Assembly (NCBI RefSeq): GCF_964204645.1 | Contig: NC_134029.1 | Location: forward strand, 12,140,850-12,204,849 | DNA length: 64,000 nucleotides | From: Tubulanus polymorphus | Taxonomy: Eukaryota; Nemertea; Palaeonemertea; Tubulaniformes; Tubulanidae | Direction: 5' to 3' | Shown here: in pieces, positions 36,647 through 45,297 of the stretch | How the letters are laid out: every line of letters starts with the position of its first letter | Position numbering within the stretch: the first letter of the stretch is position 1 | The notes under the pieces: model-generated | Told to the model about the DNA's origin: nothing | The model's database searches: none | What the model saw: the letters and a program-made list of their open reading frames with translations, nothing else | Made by a program: the position numbers and the translations under genes

Positions 36647-37771
36647 ATATTATGCGGTGTTGTCATATCGCGGAATGACGGAATCGCGGAATTTTTTAAA
36701 AACACGGAATTTCTTCACTATCACTATAATAAATAGTAACTGGATTTTCCCGCGGGGATAACCGGTATCGAATCGAAATTCTATCTGACATTATTTTATG
36801 ATACCGTTCACTGGCTGTCAGTTAGCAGCTGCAGCAGCAGTCAGATTGTAGTCGGACAAAGAGATCGGTGCCAGGGCAAACAACGGTTATCGATGTTAAT
36901 CGACTTTTTGCGATCTTAGTAGGTTTGCGCATGGTCGCACTAGGTTGGGCCGTACGTAGTTTTAGATGGCTGCAAAGGTGAAATGTGCTAACCAAACATG
37001 ACCGCGGTTCCTTAAAAATTATTTTGATAGAAACCGCCGTCTAGTACCAGTAATATGTTTTTGTCCCAAGGAATCAACACAGAGAAGCAACTAAGTAACA
37101 GCTTTCTCTTCACAAATAACGGAATTGAAAAAAGATACCATTTTAAATATAATCTTTAATATCATTTAATTCTTATTAACTCTTCTAGATACAGCACACT
37201 CGCATAAATCACAATTTAGATGCTCGAGACGCATTAAAAATCCAGAGCATAAATAATGATCTGTTCCCGTCTGACATCGTTCATTTTGGGATTTTTCTCT
37301 TGACCGTATAAAAATCTTAATACGACCAGTGGAGTGGAGCAGTGCAGTCTAAATAAACTATCGTTTTTATATCCATTTTACAATGTTGTATTCATTAGAT
37401 TAATTAAAGGTTTATTAATGGTAACATACACAGAGCTCGTAGACGCGGTCTCACCCGACGCACTGCCTTGGGCACAGGCCCAGGCCCGATGCAAAAGTTA
37501 CTGTGATGGGGTCAGCAGGCAATGTTGATAGATTAATTGCCTACGTAGGTTCTCCATTTTCTCGTTTGGAAGTATCGTTAATTTGTTGAGTGACAATAGT
37601 AATAGATAAGATCGCATATGCCTACCAGGTACCGGAAATGAAAACATGTGTCCACATGAATCGCGGATATCCTGTGGAAAAACACCGTTACTATCCATCG
37701 TGAAAATGAAGAAATTCCGTGTTTTTCTGCGATTCCGTCATTCCGCGATATGACAACACCGTATATTATTA
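36647..37771. mobile_element. 1.1-kb non-autonomous TIR element in the hAT gene
   Basis: cggtgttgtcatatcgcgga (36655) pairs with tccgcgatatgacaacaccg (37742-37761), extending inward through gaatgacggaatcgc and cacggaatttcttca for about 80 bp. No transposase is visible. Flanking hAT coding shows it is an insertion. Confidence 0.75.
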
Positions 37772-38079
37772 TAAGTATTTTCCAGATTCGAGCTGGTAGA
37801 AAGTTTCTCAATTATTAATATTTTATGTCTTTGGGTTTGACATAACAATGGCAGGCAATGTGACTGCTGATTTCTTGATCGATTGCATTGCTTTTTTATG
37901 TTTTTTTCTAAGCATATGTTTTTCGAGAGCTGTTTCACCACCGTTGCTCACGTCAAGAAAGCACATGCAGGCTTTGCACCTTGCTTTCCATTTGTCGGTA
38001 GTTGGATCGAGCCACTCTTTTTACTGATCATTGACAAGCCAGGCTTCATTGAACTTACACCTGCCCATGACACTAACCC

Positions 38080-38897
38080 TAAACAAAAATAAAACTGACT
38101 ATTCATCAGCAAATTCCATAAAAATGCTATTTCCAAATAGACTAATTGACAAAATTAAATAAGCAGGTAGGCCTAGCCTAAGTATACGCAATTTTTTCCG
38201 CCAATCATTAAATGCTAAAACAGAAAGCTTCGCGTGAGCGAGGGATTTGCTTTAATCAGATATATAACAACGTTTATATATCAGCGCCAACTGCACTCAT
38301 AGATTAGACACACACAATTTATTTTCTAAAAAGGCGGGAATCGCTCACATAGTAATGCCTGCTGTGTAACACGCGCCTGTGCGTCTAGTCTAGTAACACA
38401 TTACTGCAGAGTTCAATCAGTGAAGTAAGTAGCGAGCCATGTGGTGGTTAAGCGCGTGATTGGCACACAGCCAAGATTGAAGAAATCCTGTATACCGGTA
38501 GATGCCGCGCGCATGTGTGTTGTAGAACATAAAAAGATTTATGACCTTTACTGAATATGATTCAGGACGGGAAAACAGGGGACCTTTAAACATGCGCGAG
38601 AAGTAATGCAACACACGCGTCAGCTCATGCGAGCACGTGACCTTAGTGACAGCAGGTTCGAATCCCACAAAAGGAAAATTCATCGCCCCCGACGCACATG
38701 GCGACAACGATCGAGATAGACCAAAACAAACATACTGTTACCGCAAAGTCAGAATCCATCCATCCACAAAATGTCAAAAAATACAAACAAATACTGACTT
38801 TTAGTTTATTTCATAAAAAAACAAGACAAATACTGGCTATGATTTTTTTTTCAAATATACAAATAAATACCGACTTGAAAGACCCGCTACGAACCCT
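38080..38897. other. no gene seen; one tRNA-like B box
   Basis: Non-coding. At 38653-38667 caggttcgaatccca resembles a pol III B box, with a weak A-box-like tcagctcatgcgagc about 30 bp before it, so a degraded tRNA-derived SINE head is possible. Confidence 0.35.
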
Positions 38898-39172
38898 GGA
38901 ACAGGTCAGATGGCATGAAAATCGACTGTGGCTGACTAATTGGTGCGAGTAGATCAGGCGTTGATGTTTCAAACGGTGTAGCCAAAATGATTGTATCATC
39001 AGGGGTAGACAAATTATCCGAAGAAAAATGAAAAATTCACCTCGTTGATCGTCAGTTGATTTTGCTGTATTTTTTTCGCCTAAAAACACATCATTCAGTT
39101 CAAAATCTGTGTTCAGTAGAATTTCTTTCAATAAAACGAAAATTTATTTGACTAACTTTTATGTATTCAAGA
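38898..39172. repeat. dispersed repeat family A, copy 3
   Basis: About 275 bp matching 11050-11312 at roughly 90% by eye, ending at the shared tatgtattcaag. Confidence 0.8.
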
Positions 39173-39354
39173 TTGAATTTGAAATGATCTTAAAACCAGA
39201 GAAAGCATTCTCAGAAATTCAGAAAATCCTAGAGTCATAATCAAATTCTGTGAAGTCAGTTAAGGTCTCGAATCAAGCCAAGGGCTCAGGTGGCCTATAC
39301 GCTGGGCCGAAACGTCGCGTGGAAATTTGCATTTATTTATTTAGTGCACCTTCA

Positions 39355-39422
39355 GGACTCTCCATCCCTCCGTCCGTCCCTCCATCCCTCCCTCCTTCCC
39401 TATTTCCCTCCCCCTCCCCTAT
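39355..39422. repeat. pyrimidine microsatellite (ccctccct)
   Basis: Runs of ccctccatccctccgtccgt-type units; simple repeat in the intron upstream of the AMACR exon. Confidence 0.85.
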
Positions 39423-39505
39423 GTGGAATGTACATAATGAAAGAGTTTAGAGTTATCTCCATAATATCAACGTTATCTCCGATCTATTTTGTCTACTATT
39501 TACAG

Positions 39506-39670
39506 GGACATTTTTGTGGAATCTACATAACAGTGCATTCCGCTGTAATGAGAGGGGTGAAAATGTTCTAGATGGTGGAGCACACTTTTATGAAGTCTAC
39601 CTAACGAATGATGGCAAATACATGGCTGTTGGAGCCCTCGAACCAAAATTCTATAGGAATCTTTTGAAAG
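39506..39670 (+). CDS. AMACR: AMACR penultimate exon (alpha-methylacyl-CoA racemase)
   Basis: The exon opens after tttacag and closes at gaaag/gttgg, giving phase 1 on both sides. It encodes [10 protein letters not shown], then [20 protein letters not shown] and [17 protein letters not shown]. Known: in the CoA-transferase family III enzyme AMACR the N-LDGG-PFY and MAVGA-EP-FY motifs are highly conserved and contribute to the active-site region. The enzyme epimerises 2-methylacyl-CoA esters in peroxisomes and mitochondria for branched-chain and bile-acid side-chain oxidation. Upstream exons (active-site His/Asp region) are not recognisable in this window; repeats and the hAT relic fill the space, so the intron is long or the exons lie further left. 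Confidence 0.85.
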
Positions 39671-40226
39671 GTTGGATTACTTATTGGACACTATTTTAAT
39701 CTGAATTATCTGAAATCTAGTGGCACATTTGATAAGAACATATTAGGTGTCACTGAACTCAATTCAAAGGCTTTTGAGACTAATATAGATGAAATAATTC
39801 ATACAGTAAACGTGGGCTAACTTGGATTCAATTGCGAGACTCGCCTTTCTCGTAGTATTTCTCTAGGTCCCAATATAAAAAATCAGTAAAAGTGACCCAA
39901 CACAAGTCTTAGTTATGGATAACAAAATACGTTGAGAAGTCAGAAAGAGTTTTTCTTTTTCGTCCGAGTTAGTCATATTTAAGTTAGGTGAGGTTAACTG
40001 TATTTTCTGTTAAGTTGCAAGGGTGGAAGACTAATTTTCTTTGAATGAATGTGTTAGTTTACATATTTGTTTTAAAAGTTACTGTTTGTCAGTGCTGGAT
40101 CATTCATAAGGTACTCACACATATTCGACTGATTTTTGGATGCTCATGAATGACCCCTTTACTCTAATCGGTGAGCACCTTAGAATTGTGATAATTAATC
40201 GAATATACATAGTACTTATTTTCTAG

Positions 40227-40627
40227 GATTGGGGCTGTCAATTGAGGATCATCCACAAAGTTTGAATTGCCAAAAAAGCAAAGAGAAGTTTAAAGAGCTG
40301 TTTGTTAGCAAAAGCCAAGATGAATGGACAAAAATATTTGATGGGTTGGATGCTTGTGTTACTGCTGTAGTAGATTTAACTGATGCTCATGAGCATGTGC
40401 AAAGTAAAGCACGCTCATCATTTGTATTAGTAGATAACGGTAATATAGAACCCGGACCAGCTCCACGTCTTCAGCGAACTCCCGGTCTTGCCCAGTCGTC
40501 AACTCCAACTGTGGGCCAGCACACAAATGAGATTTTACAAAGATATGGTTTCACGAATGAGCAAGTGAAACAGTTCGAAGAGCATGGGGCAATTTTTCAA
40601 AATTATGATACCGAGTCAAAGTTATAG
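40227..40627 (+). CDS. AMACR: AMACR terminal exon
   Basis: After the acceptor ttttctag the exon completes the split glycine codon (GGA) and runs 132 codons to TAG 40625-40627. It reads LGLSIEDHPQ, KFKELFVSKSQDEWTKIFDG and DACVTAVVDL, then a proline-rich segment (PGPAPRLQRTPGL) and HTNEILQRYGFTNEQVKQF at the end. Known: the W--IFDG-DACV-PV block and the C-terminal GEHT-EIL--G pattern are typical of AMACR. The visible C-terminal half (about 187 aa over two exons) has no stop or frameshift, so the gene is probably alive. The last residues (YDTESKL) are not an obvious canonical PTS1 but are SKL-like, fitting peroxisomal import. Confidence 0.88.
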
Positions 40628-40668
40628 TGTTCAAAGATGGAAATCATGTAATGTTTTTATATAAGCTC

Positions 40669-40674
40669 AATAAA
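40669..40674 (+). terminator. AMACR polyadenylation signal
   Basis: AATAAA lies 42 bp after the AMACR stop codon, followed by a TG-rich stretch (tatattgtgatc), a normal poly(A) context. Confidence 0.75.
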
Positions 40675-40859
40675 AGGTATATATTGTGATCAATGAGATC
40701 TAAAGAGAATAATTCATTTGTTGTTTAAAATTTGTAATGTAAGTTATATCCAATTGAATCACACCCACGTGGGTCATAACTCCCAACAGGCTTTTATAAC
40801 CTTCACCTTTCTGGCCGTAGACAAAAGCTAGTTAATTTGGAAAGTTTTGAAGACGCTTC

Positions 40860-41310
40860 ACAATCACAATCACAGCATCTATATCTCCCTCACAATCACA
40901 GCATCTATATCAACTTCACAATCACAGCATCTATATCACCCTCATAATCGCAACATCTATATCATCATCATCGCAGCATCTATATCACCCTTACAATCAC
41001 AGCATCTATATCAACCTCACAATCACAGCATCTATATCACCCTCACATTCACAGCATCTATATGACCCTCACAACCACAGCATCTAAATCACCCTCACAA
41101 TCACAGAATCAGTACCACCCTCACAATCGCAACATCAATATCATCCTCATCATCGCAGCATCTATATCTACCTCACAATCAGAGCATCTATATCACCCTC
41201 ACAATCACAGCATCTATATCAACCTCACAATCACAGCATCTATATCACCCCACAACCACAGCATCTATATCACCCTCATAATCACAGCATCTATATTATA
41301 CTCACAATAT
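40860..41310. repeat. 26-bp tandem satellite, about 17 copies
   Basis: Units of acaatcacagcatctatatc plus a variable cacct/aacct tail repeat at exactly 26 bp at first (cagcatct at 40873, 40899, 40925), with short indels later. It starts about 190 bp after the AMACR poly(A) signal. ORFs across it are artefacts. Confidence 0.95.
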
Positions 41311-41648
41311 GGAGCTACAAGCCGATACGCGGCGCTGATTAGCAACTCAGTCTCACCGCAACGTGGCGCTGCAGTATTGCTTCGTTATTTTCAAGTTTTT
41401 TAACGGCCAACTTCCTTGAGGTTATCGTGAATAGATGCTGCTGTCGTGAGTCACAATGAATTCCAAACAAGATAAATGAAATGACGTTACCAGAATTGAA
41501 ATTGGAACTGAAAACGTTCGGGGCAAAGGTGTCTGGTAGAATAAGAGCTTTGTGAGAGGTGATTTTTATGTCCATTGAATTGAATTGTCTGTCTATTTTA
41601 TTGCATTTTACTCCCGGGTTCGGCACAGGCACAGAGAACGATTTTTAG

Positions 41649-42253
41649 GCCAGCCGTAGGCTATACAAATGGGGCGAATTTAAATGACGTGGTTTCCAGA
41701 GTAAAGGCTCTTTGACTGTGCAACTGAGCATGTATTCGTACAAATCATTCCTTAAAGCATTATCCATTCTCCAAACTCTACGTAGCTGAATTTTGAAAGA
41801 GGGCCTAGTTAAAATTTATATGAGCTTTTTCGCGAAAATCGGATTGCAAAAATATTGGTTTAGAAAAGCCAACCAGAAAGCAAAGACTCCTCTATGATTG
41901 GCTTAGCTGCAGAGATCAGCAGGTGTTCACGTGAACCCGCGGTATCGTCTACCGTTTTACTTCCGGGTTTGATTTTAAGATCTAAATTTGTATTTCAAGA
42001 TTGATTTCTGTGAAAGCTTTAGTTGATTTGGTTTTTCGGAGGAATATTTTTAATAGCACTACAGAAAATGTCATTGACAATTGTGCAAACTCCGGGAAAA
42101 AATAGCTTTTTCTAAAATTGGATAGGTGACCTTGATATGCTAATTTGCCATGTGCGAAGTGCAAATTCAATCAAATTTTATTCTGCATTAAAATATCAAA
42201 TCCAATTCAATTTTACTTTATTGAACAAATAAAAACATCAAATCCAATTCAAT
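41649..42253. repeat. family B repeat, second copy, left part
   Basis: Matches 31906-32510 with scattered substitutions and breaks at ccaattcaat where the DIRS element begins. The right part resumes at about 45038. Confidence 0.85.
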
Positions 42254-42521
42254 GTTGTATTTCCGTCGAGTACTGTACCCTTTCCTATGGTTTTCGCCAA
42301 TATTTTCTAAATTTGGATTGATCGCCAATGGTTTTTCTATACGACCCGGCCCTGCGGTATTGCATTTTAGCCACTGGCGAAATCCGCCATCTTTTTTCTT
42401 GTCATTCTTGTATATGAACGCGTTGGATTTTTTTCGCTATCCCTTGTTTCTTTTTTCCCGAAAAAATTAAACTAATTTAATTTAATTTAATTCATTATTG
42501 TGACCGATTAATTGAATAATT

Positions 42522-42782
42522 ATGCCGCCTCCTCCAAAAGGTCAGCATCGTGGCGGTGAGGGATGTGGACATTTATTCGGTGCCTGTGCGTCGTGCAGGC
42601 GTAAATCTGGCCAAATCTGTTCTAGGAATAATCCTTGCAAGATTTGCGAGGTTTGGTCCGAGGACCTTTGGATTCGGGCCGATAAGGCTCGGAAGCTGAG
42701 AGATCGTCGTCGAGTTAATAGTAGGGATTCGTCGGTTAGCACGGTCGGCTTCCCTACTCCGTTCACCGGGGAGGAACGCTAG
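42522..42782 (+). pseudogene. DIRS gag-like N-terminal fragment with Cys motifs
   Basis: 86 codons from ATG 42522. It has a Cys/His-rich start (CGHLFGACASCRR, then CSRNNPCKICEVW) followed by a WSEDLWIRADKARKLRDRRR basic segment. Known: DIRS first ORFs often carry C-x2-C clusters followed by WS---W---KAR. After 42782 the frame closes and a CCGGT-rich, low-complexity stretch (42785-42960) follows with no open frame, so most of the gag and all of the RT are deleted or degraded. Confidence 0.55.
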
Positions 42783-43096
42783 TTCACCGGTACCGGTCTC
42801 CGGTCAATCACCGGTCGCTGGTCGTTCACCGTTTTAGACGGTTCGTCCGGTAGTCGAGATACCGGCACAAGCCGGCTGGCACCGGTTCGGGTACCGGTCC
42901 GGTCCAGACGTCACCCGGTTCTAAACCTCCGGTTTGTACATCGTCTGATTTTGACGTTTCGAATCATAGTCATCGTCGCTGCGGGGATCGCTCTCCCACT
43001 AGGTCCAGACGCCGTAAGCGCAAGGTCTCCTTCTCGCAGATCAAGGATTGATGCTCGGTTGGTCGTCAATGGCGAATTGAAGCTCTAAAACATCGA

Positions 43097-43500
43097 GTGG
43101 AACCGGGTCTTCCAGACAGGACGTTATATCCTGTACGGGCGTTGTGTTTCTATTTAGATCGCTCTGTTCCACGAAGGGTTTCGCGGGGGCGGTTATTTAT
43201 TCCGCTGTTGGATCACCTGAAGGGTGATATTTCTCGGGACACAGTGGCCCGATGGGTCTCATCACTGATCAAGGACATTTTATTGAAGGAGAATCTTTCC
43301 TCGGAGGGAGCTGTTTCTCATCAAGCGAGGTCTATGGCTACTTCCTGCGCAGCCTGTTCAGGTGCTCCGTTGGAAGAAGTCTGTCGGGCCGCCTTTTGGA
43401 ATTCTCCATCGACATTCACGTCATTTTATTTACGGGATGTTTCAGGCCAGTTAGGCTCATTAGCGTCACTCGGTCCTGTTGTTATGGCTCAAGGTGTCTG
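43097..43500 (+). pseudogene. DIRS tyrosine recombinase, C-terminal catalytic part
   Basis: The open frame (43097-43705) reads LYPVRALCFYLDRS, RRVSRGRLFIPLLDHLKGDI, SRDTVARWVSSLI, then HQARSMATSCA and FWNSPSTFTSFYLRDVS. Known: H-x2-R and the terminal FYLRDVS tyrosine fit the catalytic C-terminal half of DIRS/Ngaro-type tyrosine recombinases, which insert a circular DNA intermediate. Homology fades after about 43500 and the ORF tail is non-homologous. The N-terminal half of the recombinase is absent. The domain's own stops are few, so truncation rather than slow decay is the main damage. Confidence 0.7.
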
Positions 43501-43719
43501 TTCTTTCCGATCGGACTCTTTGAGCGTAGAATTTTTATGTTTGCCTTATCAGGATCACAAGGGGTGTATCCATGTACATTGTTTGAGCTCATATTCGCAA
43601 GTATTAATTTTGCAAAATTCGGGGGGGGGAGGCCTGAGCTGGACGGACTCACTGTGGCCAACCGGTCTTCCCTGTGCTACAGTGCTCCATTCCATGCTTA
43701 GGTAAGAGCTCTTTTTTCC

Positions 43720-44705
43720 GGCGCTATTGCACTTTCGTACCCCCCTCACAAAAATTTTTATATGTATATTTCTGTATATTATTTCTGTGTAATTTTTCTG
43801 TATATTATTAATCAGGGAGGTCTGTAGAGTCCATCCTCGCTTGCCAGGGGTCCAGTATCACTCCCGAACTCGCTTCCACCAGCCCCCTAGCCTCACTAAG
43901 CGTGATTTCATTACTGGCGCTGTTGCGCATGACGTCATATATCGATTTGCGAAATACTTCCTTGTTCGGTAAAACGTTCGCTGATTGGTCCATTTAACGG
44001 GAAAACAAACAGAAGTCTACTGTCGGTTTGTTACAAGCGCTGTGATTGGTACGACCGGATTCTGGTCGGCTAGTAACGACTCCAACGACTCGTGAGGTCA
44101 AGGGGTTCGGGGAACAGCTTTAGCGTAGTGGGTTCGAATCCCTTGACGGGTGAAGATGGTAGAGTCAAAATAATTACTTTTGACCAAAAAAAATTAATTT
44201 TTCCTAGCCAAAATTCTGATAATTTGGGGCCGATTTCCTCGATTCAAACCGACGGGTCGGCCATGTTTCCGCACTAATTACTACCTAAAACATCTGAATA
44301 AATCATCTCAATAAATTTAATTGAATTGACAAAATTTTGTTTTTGGGCATATAACTTTTCTTCATCAGAACATCTTTAGATCAATAGCTAAGTATGAAAA
44401 TAATGCAAACATACACGTCATTTTCAGAGATGGTTATGTTTGAAAACAGGGTTTTTGCAAAGTTTTAATGTCATGACATTTCAGTAGAGGGTTAGAAACT
44501 TTGATTGACATCCAATATTGCGTTGTTGACGTCGCGAATCGGCGATTTTACACGCGATTTAGGGCCCAAAATATCTTAATGTTAACCAAGTAAAAGTAAG
44601 TTTTTTGGGTCAAAAGTTACTGATTTTGAATCCCTAGACCTCCCTGATAAAAAATATGCTGAAACAAAAATTTTTGGGAGGGGGGTACGAAAGTGCAATA
44701 GCGCC
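43720..44705. mobile_element. 986-bp TIR element with 8-bp target duplication, nested in DIRS
   Basis: The ends ggcgctattgcactttcgta and tacgaaagtgcaatagcgcc are perfect inverse copies, the TIR continuing about 40 bp with one mismatch. The duplication ttttttcc flanks it (43712-43719 and 44706-44713). Subterminal blocks (atcagggaggtct at 43812; agacctccctgat near 44636) also pair. No transposase. An 8-bp duplication fits hAT, Merlin or P superfamilies. It contains an overlapping A/B-box-like tagcgtagtgggttcgaatc near 44123-44142. Confidence 0.85.
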
Positions 44706-44723
44706 TTTTTTCCCTCTTACCTA

Positions 44724-44821
44724 GCAAAAACCATAGGAAAGGGTACAGTACTCGACGGAAATATTACATTTTTTGGAACTAAAATTTGTATTTCCGAGTA
44801 GTACTTACCCTTTCCTATGGT
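44724..44821. repeat. DIRS internal complementary region
   Basis: gtacagtactcgacggaaat is the inverse of the left terminus. The adjoining atttccgagtagtacttacc is the inverse of the right terminus. Joined they would template circular-DNA closure during DIRS replication. Confidence 0.8.
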
Positions 44822-45037
44822 GGGAATCACGCCCTCCTGCCCCGCATAGCTGCATTTTTGGGTCTGCTATGACGTAAAAAGATAGGGGATTTCGCCGGTG
44901 GCTAAATGCAATACCGCAGGGCCGGGTCGTATAGAAAAACCATTGGCGATCAATCCAAATTTAGAAAATATGGGCAAAAACCATAGAAAAGGGTAAATAC
45001 TACTCGGAAATACAAATTTTAGTTCCAAAAATTGTAA

Positions 45038-45297
45038 TTTTATTGAGCAACTTTCAGAAAATTGAATTCTATTCCGCATTAGAATCAATAAGACCAAGGG
45101 AAATGATTTATCTGGGGTAATTGTTCCTGCCCGCTCCAGTCGCTGTCCATGCTACTTTTGTATTGTACGGTTGTATTGTGTAAATTATTAGGTATTGACT
45201 CTGAGCTGGGAGTGTATTTTGACAAATTCAACCCACAGAATGCTTCATCATTTGCCATTTTTGAAAAGCTGACAGGCTGGACATAGTGCCCCTCGAG
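45038..45297. repeat. family B repeat, second copy, right part
   Basis: Matches 32510-32770 (ttctattccgcattagaatc ... gacaggctggacatagtgcc). It ends exactly where the Gypsy 3' coding sequence begins, so the last 17 codons of the Gypsy ORF are repeat sequence. Confidence 0.85.

Larger units (their letters stand above)
33604..38068 (-). pseudogene. hAT transposase, split by two insertions
   Basis: Minus strand, N to C: a BED-type zinc finger from ATG 38068 (CKACMCFLDVSNGGETALEKH, read as C-x2-C ... H-x4-H with KHMLRKKH), broken by TAA at 38021; a Ser-rich linker exon about 36568-36457 (VPNSSSSSSLPTIAE) after a TTTCAG acceptor; then core segments 35720-35256 (YNSSFLGHATADDMLSAF), 34890-34315 (PFLTIYQTDHSMIPFLSGD) and 34281-33604 with the C-terminal dimerisation motif LLLLSHGQATVERGFSINRQ. 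Known: these match the domain order of hAT transposases. The core has further stops (35.49-35.72 kb) and a gap near 35 kb. TIR elements at 36647-37771 and 35723-36456 lie between its parts. Dead. Confidence 0.75.
42254..45037 (+). mobile_element. DIRS-like tyrosine-recombinase retroelement, internally deleted
   Basis: The left inverted terminal repeat (42254-42397) pairs with the right one (44876-45037): both contain tttctaaatttggattgatc and gacccggccctgcggtattg or complements. An internal complementary region (44724-44821) holds the inverse of the left tip and of the right tip back to back, the hallmark of DIRS elements. A gag-like finger ORF and a tyrosine recombinase C-terminus remain; reverse transcriptase and RNase H are missing. 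There is no target duplication, as expected for recombinase-mediated insertion. Confidence 0.8.

Noticed and set aside
38653-38667. tRNA gene
   Set aside because: Only a B-box-like string; no cloverleaf or anticodon arm can be formed around it.
40847-41403. ORFs of 72 and 113 aa over the 26-bp array
   Set aside because: Satellite frames; period not a multiple of three; no domain.
43555-43749. Minus-strand 64-aa ORF across the DIRS/TIR-element junction
   Set aside because: It straddles two elements and has no domain.
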